Of a DNA stretch of 64,000 bases, positions 49,101 through 61,135 are shown piece after piece. Both the position numbers and the translations under genes were made by a program. Source of the DNA: Coturnix japonica (lineage: Eukaryota > Chordata > Aves > Galliformes > Phasianidae); the NCBI RefSeq assembly GCF_001577835.2, contig NC_029528.1, positions 1,302,001-1,366,000 of the forward strand, in the 5' to 3' direction. The first letter of the stretch is position 1. Each line of letters begins with the position of its first letter. The notes under the pieces are model-generated. The model saw only the letters and a program-made list of their open reading frames with translations. It searched no databases and was not told where the DNA came from.

Positions 49101-52100
49101 AATGCCACTCTGCTCAGAGGTGTGCAGATCCCTCTGCTACAGGGGCTGGGCAGGGAGGAGCCCCAAATGCTGCTGCTGCTGACAGCCCTGTTCCTACTGA
49201 TAGCAGCCCTAAGCCTCCCCACAGCTCTTCCCCTTAACAGGACAGAAATGGGTGGTTGTATTGATGTTTGCTGCGCCCATCTTCTTCTCTAAGCCTGCAG
49301 AAAGTACAGGCTCTAATTAATCATTTGAAGAGATCCCTTAAGGCATCCAGGAGAAAAAAAAGTCATAGTGGCCTAAATTAGGAACTGTTCCAACAAGGAT
49401 TTAGTGCTGTCCTTAATGAAGTGCAGGTTGAGAAGGAAAAAAAATAGTATATTAAGCAAGCACTAAAACTAATGCAGTTCAATTCTTACCCAGTATGAAG
49501 GCCACCACGTAGTTAGAGATCTGTCCCATGCCCACTATGAGGAAGAGCACTGTGAACATCTCCCAGCTGGTAGAGAAGATCTGCAGGAAGCTGAAGCCGG
49601 TCTGCACAGCCATGGTCAAGAAGAGGATGCTCTTCCTGCCGAACCTGGGGAAGCACAAGGACATGGTTGTAAAGATGGGATCAAGCTGTGGTGAAAGGGA
49701 TCTAGGTGTGGTGTGAGATGCAGAACTTCTAAAGAAGGTAAACCAGATTTTGACTGAAATGTGGAGAAGTAGGTGTTAAGCTCCTTTATGGATCCTACAG
49801 CTTCCAGCCTGGGCTATTCCTGGACTCTGCCCTGCTCTGTGCAGTGCTGGCAGCATTACCTGTCTGAGAGCTGCCCCGAGATGAAGGAGCCGATGAGGAC
49901 ACCCACGAAGAACAGGGAGGTGGTCAGCGGCACTTTCCAGTCATCTTCACACACCAGGTTCCACTGCAAGAGAAGGGCCCACATTCAGCCTCTGCCCAAC
50001 AAGCAGAGGAACCTTTGCTTCCCAGGAATGTACCCATTTCCATAGAATTTGGATGAATTCCCCCATCCTCAATGCTGGGACACTGAGGTCTCTGCTACCA
50101 GCATGCAGCTGCCCATGCCCATGGGGCTGCCTGCATCCAGACCTGTGTCATAGAACCACAGAATCATTATGGTTGGAGATTACCTCTAAGATCACCAAGT
50201 CCATCCCCAGCCCATCCCTACCATGCTTACTAACCACAACCTCGGTTTCTCTGGTTTGTGGGTTTGACAGAATCAATGTGAGAGAATGCATAGAACAAAC
50301 TCTGTTTTCTCACATGGATGGTTTTGCACATTCCCCCTGCAGCCTGCAGGTGCTCATCGCTCACCCTCACAGCTGGGACGAGGTTTGGGACAGGAGCCAG
50401 CATGGAAACTTCCACCCAGCACCCACAAAGAGCTTAAAAAAAACCAGAAGAGCATCATGAGTGCAGCAGGGCTCACTGACGTCCCAGAGATCAACCCTGG
50501 TCAGGGCACACCTACAGGGTGCTGTAGAACTTCAAATGGATGACAGATGTACCTTGAAGGTAGGCTGATCAGCCCCAGATCAAAGTGCAGAGTAATTTCA
50601 GTAATTAGCCTTGCTGCAAGGACATTGCTTCTGCCAGGACTTGTCCTTTGGAGAGGAACCAGGGGGTGTGGTGTGCCTCAACCCCTTCAGTTTGATTAGT
50701 ACCTAAAAGAAAGCATCGTGTCCCTGCTGGAAGAAAGGGGTGGGTAGGCATGGGCCAGGACTGGGTGATCATCTGTAATTATCTTAATTGCACTTGATAA
50801 GATGGAGGGGAAAGTTAAGCCAGCAGAGATCTGACACTTGCAGGGATCACAGAGTCATGGAATATCCCGAGCTGGAAAGGGACCCATAGGGATCATCGGC
50901 TCCAACTCCTTTAATGTCGGACTAGGGATGCTGCTCTTGGAAAGTGTGTGCTGAGATCTGTGACTCTTGTCAAAGCGAATGGAGGTTTCTGTAAACCTGG
51001 TGGAAATCAAGCCCTGTGTTAAAAATAAAGCAAAACTCAGCTTCAGGAAATGGGACATGAAAAGCAAGAGTTTCTTCAGAAAAAAAAAACCTGAACAAAG
51101 GCAAAAGAATGGCAGCATGAGGGCCCCTGCATGGTACAAGCTGGTGTTCCGTGGGCTTCTATCCTGGGCCAGCACTGTGCCACTGTGCTGCATCCTCCTG
51201 TGATCTCCCAGCACCGAGATTTACAAGGAAGAGTTCCTGTAGGATGTTCCTAGAAAAGCCAAGAGGACAGGGAACGAGGGAGAAGGCTTCCAAGTTGCCA
51301 TGTCCTGACTTGCCCAACTTCATGCAGTCAGCAAATAGTGCAGTGCCAGAATGTGCAGCCAACACAGAGCATTACTCATGAAAATGTGGCACCCAACAAA
51401 TAGACAGAGCCGGGGCAGCAGTCCCCAGTGACCCTGACCCACTCTAGCTGCAGGCTTGCACTGGACACCTAGATGCTGCTCTGGGGGCACCAGGAGGCTT
51501 CCCAACAGCTCAGGGGCTTATGGACTCAGAACATGGGTAGGAAATGAAGCCCCAGGATTAATATTTGTCACTATTTAACCACAGCATCACTAAGGTTGGA
51601 AAAGAACTCTTAGATCCCCATACCCAAACCCACCCCACCGAGCCCCCACTCCCTGGGTGGCTGCGCCAGAACCCGACAGCTCTTCCAGAGAAGAAGTTTT
51701 TCCCTAATATTGAACCTGAACTTGGTGCAACATGAGGCCATCACCTCTTGTCCTAGAAGGACAGCATCCCAGTGCCTGCTTCTGCACTGCTGGGTGGGAG
51801 CTGAGGAGGGGTCAGCACTTCCAAAATGCCTACACAAAGCCACAGGAACCAGCTGAAGGCACTTGCACTGATCCTGTGTTCCCCAGTGCCTAATGCCTCT
51901 CACCAGCTGTCCCGTGACATGCTACACAGAGAGCAGGAATTAATGACATTGGGTTGAGAGCCTTGTACATCTGCAGGATGTGATATGCAGCATACAGCAG
52001 CTGATGGCAGGCTGGGATTTCTATCTGAAGGAACTCACTGCATCTGACAACCATAAAACACACAAACTCAACCAAACCCACAGCTCCAGCACACCTGGGG

Positions 52101-54455
52101 CTGCTCAGCAGAACAGTGCTGCTGATGAAGGTGCCTGCACTCAGCAACCCAGAGCTGCACCACTCACAGCCATGGTGTCCAAATGGCTTTTGCTGAACTA
52201 ATTATCCATTAACCAGCAAATAAGTAATACTGTAATGTCCCTGGCCAAGTGCACTGCAGAGCAAAGTTCAGGTAAGCTTCCAAGCTTTTACCACCAGGAA
52301 TAAGAGCTGGTGAAGATCATACCACCGTTACCATGATGATAAGCTCTTTGCTATTGTGCTGGCACATCACTTCTCTGTCATCTGCTTTCAGACCAACCCT
52401 ATGTCTGTGCATGGGATGCTCTGCCTCAGGGGACCTGCACATCCCCAGACATCCCTGCATGGAGCTGGCATCTCCCAGCCTGCTCCTTTCCAGCAGCAGT
52501 AACAGGATTTGATGCAACTCAGTGAACCAAACACAACCTCCAGCGTTTCATCTTGTACCATCCAATTCTGTTCCTCTGCTGAGGATGGTTTTGCAGGGAG
52601 ACTGCCTGATGGTGTGCCCAGACTTGTCTTTGTGAACACAGACAGAAACGCTGGGCACAAAAATCAGCATCACAAGTTTAACCAAACTGCTCATTTTAAT
52701 GGTTTCATCACTGCTTGCTTTCCCTGTTTCAAAACTGAATCCAAAATCTTTCCCACATGTTCATGCCATTCCGAACACAACAAGAATCCTCTCCATCTGG
52801 TGTACAGATGGGAACCCAGCACTTGGTTTCCACTGAAACTGAGAGTGTTCTGGCCCCTTTGCTGTGCCCCAGGTCCCCATGGCAAACCCTACAGTGAGCA
52901 CTGGGGGCTGAGCACATCAGGGGCTGCTGTCCCCTCCCCACGATGCCACTTTTCCCTCCTGCACACATCAGTGTCCCCATGCCCCTTGCACAGCCTCACA
53001 GCCCTGAGTTCGTGGCATAACCTTTCCCAGCCATGCAGCGGCTTTGGTAACTGATGGCCCTGCTGAGTCACCAGGGCTGCAGTCAGTGCCAACCACGGCA
53101 CACCCCAAGCACAAGCCATGGGCTGCACGAGTGGAACGTGACCCTGTGGTACCAGCAGGGTTAATGCTGGCACCACTGAGCACGACAAGGGCAGGATCTC
53201 AATCTCCACAGCTGTGCAGGAACACAGCCCAAGCCCAAGGCTACAATGGCTTCAGTCTGTGTGGGATGCTCTGTTCCCCCCTAGGACACTTGGAACCATC
53301 CTGGCTGGGGACACTGTGTGACACTGCCCATCCAGGGGCACGTGGGGCCATTGGCTACCAAACACCAGCGTGGGCTGAGCCCGTTATTGCCATCACCCTC
53401 TGATACAACACCAAAGAGCACATCAGTCCCACAGCTTTTGGGGTGTCACACTGTGCTCTATCACAGCTCATCACCAGCAGAGACAGAGACCCCATCTAAA
53501 TAAAAATCACAGAAGTGCTCCTGTGTCTGTCACCACTGACGTCCCCATGTCCCTGCACAGATGATGACACTGCACAGGCTTAAAGTCATATAGGGCAGGT
53601 TGGCCACAAGCTCAGAGTCAGCTTCCCACCGGGTCACTACCCACAGGGCTCCCAGCCACCAAAGCCCCACACTCCGTGTCCTTCGGCAGTGGCAGCATCC
53701 CCGTGCCAAGAAGCGAATCAATGGGAATTAGCCAGGACGCTCAGTGTGCCAGCAGGGAGAAAGCAGCAGGAGGAAACAGCACGAAGAAACCATCATGCTT
53801 CTATTTTCAGCCTCTCTGCCACAGAAAATCCCTCTCCAAACAAACCACGCCGGCGCTCGATATGAAAACACAGAGCGATAACACGGGCCGCTGCAGAGCT
53901 CCTGCTCACCTCCCCAGAGCATCACCTCGGCCCCAGCCTTTCTCTCAGGAATCCGACGCATTCCCTCAGGAATTCGCCCTGCGGGAGGTGGTGTGTGGGG
54001 GGGGGAGCCCCCACCCCGGGGACCCGCCACCCGTGAGCGCGCACAGCACCGCGCCTACGCACCTCGGTGACGATGGTGGAGTGGTACACATCGCGGCTGT
54101 ACTCCCAGCCGTCCAGGCACGGCTCCTGCTCCAGCTCCGCCAGCTGCACGTCGGAGCCGGGCCGCAGCCCCAGCGCCGACAGGTTGGCGAGCACGGCCAG
54201 GCGGTAGCGGCGGCAGCGGCTCGGCTCCGTCAGTCCGCCGCGCAGCTCCAGCGGGATGCTGGCGTTCCGCCACTCCTCGCTCAGGTTGGCTCCGGGGGGC
54301 ACAGCGCAGCGGTGCTCGGGGGTACCGGCCAGAAACACGGCCGACATCCCGTTGAAGCCATTGGGGATGATGCTGGCGCTGAGCAAGAAGAAGATGAGGC
54401 GCTGGAAGCGGCCCCACTCTCCCAGGAAGGCGGTCACCTCCTCGTAGTCCCGCAT
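40075..54455 (-). CDS. SLC22A4: OCTN1, ergothioneine / organic cation transporter (complete, 10 coding exons)
   Basis: Joined minus-strand exons: 54063-54455, 49860-49963, 49490-49644, 47266-47437, 45939-46065, 44103-44203, 42954-43168, 42123-42305, 40816-40951, 40075-40144. Total 1656 nt, 551 aa, the length of human OCTN1. All junctions are GT-AG, and exons 1-9 have the same lengths as in SLC22A5. MFS transporter of 12 segments at the plasma membrane; the mammalian family member carries ergothioneine and organic cations. Identity rests on [72 protein letters not shown] and the C-terminus PKTLITTL, all closer to OCTN1 than OCTN2, and on its position next to PDLIM4. Odd: the usual F-L/F-PES motif after segment 12 reads FLSEG; exon 6 has four CAG-encoded glutamines; exon 1 is partly homogenised with SLC22A5. 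The end TTL fits a class I PDZ ligand. Confidence 0.95.
40816..40951 (-). CDS. SLC22A4: SLC22A4 coding exon 9 (segment 12)
   Basis: 136 nt. Encodes [40 protein letters not shown], then MLKVKW. Codons 40866-40874 give Ser-Glu-Gly where OCTNs usually have Pro-Glu-Ser. Leu505 aligns with human OCTN1 position 503 (the Leu/Phe polymorphism), so this bird carries Leu there. Confidence 0.95.
41160..41238 (+). repeat. CR1 LINE 3' tail in SLC22A4 intron 8
   Basis: Sense CR1 end with 'ggagttggactagatgacct', 'ggttccttccaac' and the terminal repeated 'attctatg' units, which are the hallmark of CR1 3' ends. Confidence 0.88.
42123..42305 (-). CDS. SLC22A4: SLC22A4 coding exon 8 (segments 10-11)
   Basis: 183 nt. 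Encodes [40 protein letters not shown] and [20 protein letters not shown]. Confidence 0.95.
42954..43168 (-). CDS. SLC22A4: SLC22A4 coding exon 7 (segments 8-9)
   Basis: 215 nt. Encodes [20 protein letters not shown], then [40 protein letters not shown] and IKLVPA. Confidence 0.95.
44103..44203 (-). CDS. SLC22A4: SLC22A4 coding exon 6 (loop into segment 7)
   Basis: 101 nt. Encodes [20 protein letters not shown], then [14 protein letters not shown]. Four consecutive CAG codons (44174-44185) make a short glutamine run; human OCTN1 has KQQK here and appears two residues shorter in this exon. Confidence 0.95.
45939..46065 (-). CDS. SLC22A4: SLC22A4 coding exon 5 (IPESPRW motif)
   Basis: 127 nt. 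Encodes [20 protein letters not shown], then [20 protein letters not shown] and TE. Confidence 0.95.
46600..46655 (+). repeat. CR1 LINE 3' tail in SLC22A4 intron 4
   Basis: Short fragment with 'aacccaggccattctgtgat' and 'tctataatt', resembling a degraded sense CR1 end. Confidence 0.5.
47266..47437 (-). CDS. SLC22A4: SLC22A4 coding exon 4 (segments 5-6)
   Basis: 172 nt. Encodes [40 protein letters not shown] and [17 protein letters not shown], with the OCTN P-loop-like motif intact. Confidence 0.95.
48383..48537 (+). repeat. CR1 LINE 3' end in SLC22A4 intron 3
   Basis: Contains 'ccctggaggtgtgcaaggcc', 'atgggtcctgggcagcccaa' and 'gatcccttccaatgaaacca', the usual CR1 3' region in sense orientation. 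Confidence 0.75.
49490..49644 (-). CDS. SLC22A4: SLC22A4 coding exon 3 (segments 3-4)
   Basis: 155 nt. Encodes [40 protein letters not shown] and [12 protein letters not shown], nearly the human OCTN1 sequence. Confidence 0.96.
49860..49963 (-). CDS. SLC22A4: SLC22A4 coding exon 2 (segment 2)
   Basis: 104 nt. Encodes [20 protein letters not shown], then [14 protein letters not shown] and the split Arg166 codon AG|G. Intron 2 is only 215 bases. Confidence 0.96.
50148..50225 (-). repeat. CR1 LINE 3' tail in SLC22A4 intron 1
   Basis: On the plus strand it begins 'catagaaccacagaatcat' and continues 'ggttggag ... ctctaagatcaccaagtcca', the reverse complement of the CR1 3' end. Confidence 0.8.
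50849..50935 (-). repeat. CR1 LINE 3' tail in SLC22A4 intron 1
   Basis: On the plus strand 'cacagagtcatggaatatcc', 'gagctggaaagggacccata' and 'gggatcatcggctccaactc': a CR1 3' end in reverse orientation. Confidence 0.78.
51575..51893 (-). repeat. CR1 LINE 3' region in SLC22A4 intron 1
   Basis: About 320 bases. The plus strand reads 'catcactaaggttggaaaag', then 'agaagaagtttttccctaat', 'attgaacctgaacttggtgc' and 'cacctcttgtcct', the reverse of the CR1 ORF2 end and 3'UTR. Confidence 0.87.
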
Positions 54456-54680
54456 GGCGCTGCACGAATCTCCGCGCCTCTGCGCGCCCCGTGCGGTGCG
54501 GCTCCGCCCCGGTCCGGCCCCGCGGGGCGGTGCGTCCCGCTCCGAGGATCCGCTCCGCCGCCCCCCGAGCCGCTGCGGGAGCGCTGAGCCGCACCGCCCG
54601 CACGTGGCCCCGCAGCGCTGCGCTCTGAGCCTGGTTCGCCTCCCGCTGCTTCCCGTCACCGCCGGCAGAACGCAGTACGG
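54050..54680. promoter_or_regulatory. SLC22A4: CpG-island promoter and exon 1 of SLC22A4
   Basis: Dense CpG island over exon 1 and about 220 bases upstream of the start codon. GC boxes are visible (CCGCCCC at 54504-54510, GGGCGG near 54525-54530) and no TATA box is evident. The transcription start probably lies between 54470 and 54650. Confidence 0.8.
54063..54455 (-). CDS. SLC22A4: SLC22A4 coding exon 1 (start, segment 1, large extracellular loop)
   Basis: 393 nt from the start codon at 54453-54455 to donor GAG|GTGCGT. Encodes [40 protein letters not shown] and the glycosylated loop. Bases 54061-54332 match SLC22A5 exon 1 with a single difference. Confidence 0.96.
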
Positions 54681-57600
54681 AGCTTTGGGGTTGGCTGGAG
54701 CTGGGGAATGGGTTCACTTAGGATGGAGCCATGGGCAGCACAGGGGGGTCAGCAGCAGAGCCTTGGCCTGAAGCATCCCCTGAGATGCAGGCAGAGCATC
54801 TCTGTAAGCAAAGCCCCCCTACATGGCAGTGATGGGGAAACAGCCACCGTCAGCCTCAGCTTCACACACTGCATGCACTCACACCCCCCAGGAGCTGTCG
54901 TCCCCTGCAGCACGATGTTTATCTCCCTGGTGCTCACCCTACACCACACACGAGGTCAGCAGTGTCCACTCAGAGGGTTCCTGCAGCAGCTCCAGCTCAG
55001 GGAGAGCAGCGCTCCGTGTCAGATCCTATCTGCTGAGTGCTGCTGCACAACACAGCTACAAGGCTGTGCAGGAAATCTGAGCAACACTGTCATCATCTCC
55101 TGAAATAGCTCATGGGGCACTCAGAAACACGGCGGGGTTTGAAATGTGCTCAGAGTTCAAATTGTTTCATAACACTGCTCTGTCCCGGGCTCCTGTGGTG
55201 TTTGTGATGTTGGTCTGAGCTGCAGTCTTCCCTGGGAGACACCGAAACATCCACACACTGTGCAGGGCAGCCCTGTGCGTCCTGGTTTGGGGCTGTCCTC
55301 TTATCAGTGCTGGCACAGCCATGTGTGGGGCCAGGAGGGAAAGTAGGGCTGTGATGTGGGCAGAAGGAAGGCAGCAGGAAGATACAGCTCCTGTTTGCAC
55401 TGTTGTTCCATGGGCTGCTTGCTGCTGCACATGTGCTGGGAAGCAGTGAGATCTGCAAGGGGCCTACCCCAAAGATGGCATAGAAAGTGCTACAGTGGAC
55501 ATTGCCTGCTCCTTCCTGGCTGGGGTGTTGCTTTCTTGTTGTCTTTATTTTAAAGATGCATCCCAGGAGCAACATGCAGGAGAACACAGCTTGCTCAGGT
55601 GGCATCTTGGTAGCAGTGACAATCAGAGGTGGAGGCTGTGAAAAGAGCAGTGCAGTGCTAGGAGTGCTCTGCAGCAGTGCCTGGGCAGGAGAAGCAGATG
55701 GCAGCATTGATCCGGGCCAGGCAGAAAGCTGCAAGTTGAGATTAGAGGTGGAAGATGATGTCATGCAGCAAAAGACTGGGACTCCTCTTGCCTGCAGAGG
55801 GACCACAAGGGATGGCTCGTACCCTTCTGAGCCTCTGCTTGGCCAAAGGTGGTCCTGGTGATAAGAGTGAGTGGGGTCACATGGGGAGATCAGGGAGTGC
55901 ATATGGGCAGCCCCAGTCCTTAAAGATGTAAGGATTCAGACAGTGCACTCTCAGCTCCTTATTTACTGTCATTATTCAGTCAACACTAATTATTCAGTCA
56001 ACCGTAATTCCCTGTAGAGGAATAATTTGCAGTGCTCATAAACAGCTGTGGTTAGTCTGCAAATTTAGCATATAAAAGTAAGTGCTAACACATATAAGGT
56101 GCTCATGTTAATCTGGTTTACAGATGAATCCTCAATGCAATATAAATTTCACGTGTTCAACGTGAACCTTTGTGTTTTCTCCTATACTGTGCTTGAGCAA
56201 ATGGATTGCCTAACCCAGCCTGGAGCTCCAGTGGGATAGAGGGAATGTGAGCAGCCATGGAGCAGAGCAGCTCCTGTGTGCTCACATCATCCCCACTGTG
56301 TGTGACATGGGGTGACGATGTGGCTGTCACTGATGGCAGTGTGACTGCCACCATCCAGGAACTCCTGCTCTGCTTGGAGCAGTTCCTGTCCAGGACAGCC
56401 CCACTCCCCGCTCTGCACAGGACTCTCAGGGGTCCCCATACTGTCACAAGAGCTGGGAATTAAAAGCCCAGACGGGAACATGGAGTTTTGTAACTCTGTG
56501 TTGATCACACAGTTCTTGGATCACATTAGAGCCTGCAGACCAGCAGGGCAAAGCAGAAACCGTTTTGTCAGGCTGTGTGATGTGTCTGGGTGGTTGCTCC
56601 GGGGGTCTCCTCTGTGCAGGTGCCTGCCGTTATTTGCAAGGAGTTGCACCTTTGCAGGAACCACGTGAAACCGATGGAAGCGGGGATCCTACCCGAGGCA
56701 GTGTCTGCCGGCTGGGCGAGTCCATAGAAGCTCCTAAAACCGCTCCTCCCTTTGCCAGGTTGCTGCTCCCTCGCTGTATCACTCTGTCGTAACCCAGGAG
56801 CCGCCCGTGCCCAGCGCTGCTCATTCTCTTAGCAAGTCTTTCCCCGATCCTGCCTCAGCCTGGTTGAATTCCTCTTTCCATCACTAGATGGTGCGGGAGG
56901 GGCACCGCAGGGAGCGGAGCCGCGTTGCGCTCCGCGCTGCACGCCCTCCCCGTGCACCGTGCGCCCCTCGCACCTCATTGCCCACCTCCCATTCGTGGTT
57001 GGGACCGAAGAGCCGGGGAGCTCCCCTAAAGCAAGGAGATGTTTCCATTCAGAACCTCGAGAGCCTGACGCGCTCCTGAGCTCCGCACCGTGCCACGGGG
57101 CGGCCCCAGCAGCGCTCCCTGCGTGAAGGACGGCTCCAGCACCGCCAGGAGCAGCCCTGTCTGTTTTACGGTGTGCGTGGGGAAGGTTTGTTTCCCCACA
57201 GTTATTAAAATAGCCTCTGACACACATAAGAAAGCGAGGAGGGAACACATTTTCCAGCGCTTCTTTCCCACTGCTTCCCCTCCTCCAGCAGCAGCATTTC
57301 CATCCCAGCGCAAATGGAACAGCTGAGATCTTTGTTCAGGTCCCTGGGGCGCCCGGCCAGCGACCAGGGCGAAGTTAAACAACTCCAAACAAAAGCAGCG
57401 GCACAAAAAGGGGGTGCGGCGGTGGAAATCACGCCGGCTAAGTAGGAAACTTCGCCGATGATACATGGAAAAAATTAAACAATTAGAACTTCAACCAATT
57501 TGGCTCCCGTCCCACCTCATGGAGTTAATAAATGGCACTCCTCGTCCCGTTTGATCTCAGCAGGCGGTGTTTCCATAGCAAGGAGGAGCGCAGGGAGTGC

Positions 57601-58369
57601 CCAGCACAGGGCACGTGGCAGAGGGACCATTGGGCAGCAGTGAGAGGGGAGCTGGGGGTACAGCGCTGCTGGGCATAACCCCACCTGAGACCCGCACGAG
57701 TGTTCCAGGGCAGACATGAAAGCAGTGGCTGCAGGAAGGGCTGTAAGCACATTCATTATTTGAATTCGTGCAGTAATTAGGAGAGGGTTACACACCCAGA
57801 GTGCATGAAAGGATGCCAGCAGATTTCATGCCACGCACAGATCCACAGAAGCTTTTGGCTTTTTAAAATACTTAAGACACAACAATTCCCATACGTGATT
57901 ATTTTCCAAATAAACCCTTTCTGATCAATCATCTGTGGAGGCAAAACAACTCGCATCACTTCCTGCTTTCCCCCCATACTGAACTGAGCAGTGATGGGCG
58001 CTATGGAAATTCAGCCCCATAAGCAAACAGCCCTCTGTTATCTGGTTGCTAAACCTGGCAGACCTCTCTCACCCTCCTGGCATTCACCTGGAACATTCGA
58101 ACAGCCCCGCTGAGCCCTTAATTCCGTAATTACACACGCGTGCAGGAAGCGCTAAATGCGCTCATGAGATTTAATCCGTAACCGTTAGACATTCTTGTTC
58201 TGCTTCTTGGAAATGACAGCACACTTTCTCCAACTCCCGGCAATAATGGAACTATTTGGGAGCATTTCTTCCCACGGCTGCTCTCTCTCTTGCCCACACC
58301 AAGCCCTGAGCTGGCAGATCTGTTCCAGCACTGGCTGCACTGCGCATCGCTCCCATGCACCAAAGGAGC
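54680..58369. other. intergenic interval between SLC22A4 and PDLIM4 3' end
   Basis: No gene recognised. The longest frame (minus 55150-55902, 250 codons) is low-complexity with Ser, Pro and His bias and no domain. A moderately CpG-rich stretch at about 56890-57440 lacks a clear donor or coding frame and could be regulatory. Confidence 0.5.
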
Positions 58370-58555
58370 TCACCCAGAGGGTGGTGATGCACTGGGCAGG
58401 TTGCCCAGGGAGGCTGTGGATGCCCCATCCCTGCAGGCATTCAAGGCCAGGCTGGATGTGGCTCTGGGCAGCCTGGGCTGGTGGTTGGTGACCCTGCACA
58501 TAGCAGGGAGTTGGAACTACATGATCATTATGATCCTTTTCAACCCAGACCACTC
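58370..58555 (+). repeat. CR1 LINE 3' end
   Basis: Sense CR1: the end of ORF2 ('gaggctgtggatgccccatc', 'gcattcaaggccaggctgga'), then the 3'UTR to 'atgatccttttcaaccc'. It is of the same subfamily as the inverted copy at 61779-62215; the two share long near-identical stretches. Confidence 0.92.
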
Positions 58556-58894
58556 AATGAGAATGCAAACCCAACATCCCCAACAGCAAACCTCAGACTC
58601 AAATGGATGCATGATGCGTTGTTGGAGAGGTGCAGCTCTCATGTTTCCTTAGGGCTGGTGGAGCAGGAACGAGTGGATCTGGGGTAAGAAAACCCTCTTT
58701 GTGCTGTGTTTATGTCACAGGATTGCATTTAGAGCACAACACAGCAGCACATCTGGGGTCACACAGTGTGCTGCAGAGCACAAAACAACATCGGGGGTGA
58801 CTGTGCACTCAATGGGATCTCCAGCACACACACACATATTGGTGACAGAAACCTGAGGATCAAAGGGAAAGCAATTAGGGTGAGGCAAAAAAAA

Positions 58895-61135
58895 AACCTG
58901 ACAATACTGTTTTATTTTGTATTTCATACAAACCACATCATCCTGCAAATGTTTTACAGCGTTAAATAGCGGGAGAAGGTGGGGCTGGCGAGGCCAGGCC
59001 CTGTGCTGGCTCTGGGCAGCATATGGGGAATCAGTGCCAAGAGTCACTGTCTGATTGCTGCGAGGTGGCTCCAGCTTTACACTCCTCAGGAGGATGGAAA
59101 GTGTTGATAACTTGTAGGAATGAACATCAGGAGAGAATGGTGTGAAAAATACTGATTTGTGGGTAATAGTAATGTGATTCCAAACTAAAGAGAGGTTGCA
59201 GGTGAAGCCTGGGGCTGCTGTGCCCATAGCATCACTTTGGTGCTTCCAGCTCATGGGGTTATTAGGGCATTCCCTGTGCCGTGGGGTGAGGAGCTGCTCT
59301 GGGGAACACAACTCCTGCAGTGATGTGGGAGAGCCTTGCTGGGCTGTCAGGCCCCGGTCTGGGTGAAGTGCAACCTTCCAAACAGAGCCATAAAGGGAAC
59401 AGAAGTGATTTGTGAGCAGCAGTTATGATGAAACCACAGAATGGGCCCAACACCCTCCTCCCCAACGACCCCCTCCCCCGAGAAGCACTGCTGCCAGCCC
59501 AGGAACAAGTGAGGTTAATAAGGAAAGTCAGAGCAAATGCTGCTGCTGATTGCAAACTAACAAGCTCCAAGCCGAGGCCCACAAACAAGAGGTGATAACA
59601 CTTCATACCTGATTAGCCTTAGTCTCCTAATCACTTACAGCTGTCCCAAGTATTTCTATTCAGCTGGCCTGAACTACTGAGCAAGGCCATACAAATACAA
59701 GCAAACCCAGGCTCAGCTGGGTTGATCACATTGCCACACATTCCTTGTACTTCAACAGTGAAAAATGCAGATGGCAGAAGAAGCTGGGATAGACATCCTG
59801 GTGCATCAGGAGATGGCAGTACTCATCTCCATCCCTGTCCATGGAAGGGAGCAGACATTTCTCTAACCCCCAGCACCTCACTTTCAGCTTTCTGGCTCCC
59901 AGAGGTGGTGTTTTTCCCCCACTTCTGTTTCTAGGGCTGTTCCTGCATCAAGGGCTACAATACAAAGGTTCTCACAGACCCCAGAAGTTATTCAGTGCCC
60001 CCCAGCACCACCTGCCCCACAGGGTCATCACCTGCAGGGTCACTGCAGCACAGTCCTGCTAGCCCCATATGTGGGGATGCAGTAACACAAAGGAAACACT
60101 CTTTGCCTTTACAGAAGGAACTTTCTTATTTATAAAGCATAGAAAGCAGAAATGTGTTTCAAGAGGGACCTGGCGGTACCAACCACAGGGTTGGTACCAT
60201 CACTGGTACCTCAGAACCATCACTGTGGTGGCATCTGACAACAGGGTGTCTGAACTGCACATCTTCTCCAGTCACGAACATGAAAAAAACTCCATCATAA
60301 CAGCATCCCAACAGCCTCAATTACCTCCCCCTTACATAAAGTCCACATAAAGCTCTGCCACAGATTGCATCCACTTGCTCAGGATTGAGGGCCAAGCATC
60401 TCCTGTATTTCCTTCCAACCTCCAGGGGGGGTTTTGCCACCCCATCCCCAGCTGCTGGGTCAGGGCAGGGGCAGCAGCCTGGGGGGGAGGTCTGCAAAAA
60501 AGCCGAACAAAAGGTCAAAGCAAGGACAGAAACAGAGCACCTCCCTGTGGGGAGTGATGGGGAGTGGGGTGCAGGAGGGCAGCCAGGTGGGCTCCTGCTG
60601 CCTCAGCATCCTTTAGATGTCCTGCTGGGCAGCCAGGAGAGAGCAACTGAATGGGGAAGGCAGGAGCAAACCTTGCTGGGTGCTCAGCGCACAGAGCAGT
60701 CACCAGTGGGTGGGAGACAGAAGCTGCAATACAGGAGGCAGCTCTCGGTAGGTAAAGTGCCTTATTTTCTTCGAGCTTTCCTTCCTTCCTTCCTTCCTTC
60801 AGATAACAGTGAGGGAAGGAAGGAATACTGGTCTTACAGGGGAGAAAAAAAAAAAGTAGAGAATGAATCAATGTTTATGCAGATCTTGGATAAGGTTAAG
60901 GCACAGACTAATAACCCAGCACAGCAACCCCGCTTCCCCCAAAAAAAGAGTGTCAAAGAGAAGGGAAAAACCTGTTCATACGCTTTCAACACCATCCCCT
61001 GGAGATCCCAAGTGTAAACGGTTTTATCTACAGAAAGGCATTTTACTCGGGCTGCAGTAATCAGAGTTGATTACAGCCACTCTGCGAAGCCAGCGGCGTG
61101 TGTGCGGGTGGGCGAGCGCCGTCTGAGCCCTGGGT
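58895..61135 (-). other. PDLIM4: possible 3'UTR of PDLIM4
   Basis: Sequence after the PDLIM4 stop. The nearest canonical minus-strand AATAAA that I found is at 58911-58916, followed by a T-rich stretch, so a 3'UTR of about 2.2 kb is possible. The end is uncertain. The minus frame 58715-59311 inside it is not coding-like. Confidence 0.35.
60778..60826 (+). repeat. (TTCC)n with inverted (GGAA)n
   Basis: TTCC repeats at 60778-60800 face GGAAGGAAGG at about 60814-60825, so the segment can form a hairpin. It lies in the proposed PDLIM4 3'UTR. Confidence 0.75.

Noticed and set aside
55150-55902. 250-codon minus-strand frame between SLC22A4 and PDLIM4
   Set aside because: Low-complexity composition, no domain, no nearby promoter or splice pattern.
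60385-61017. 210-codon plus-strand frame next to the PDLIM4 last exon
   Set aside because: Runs antisense through the likely PDLIM4 3'UTR and across simple repeats; no recognisable domain.
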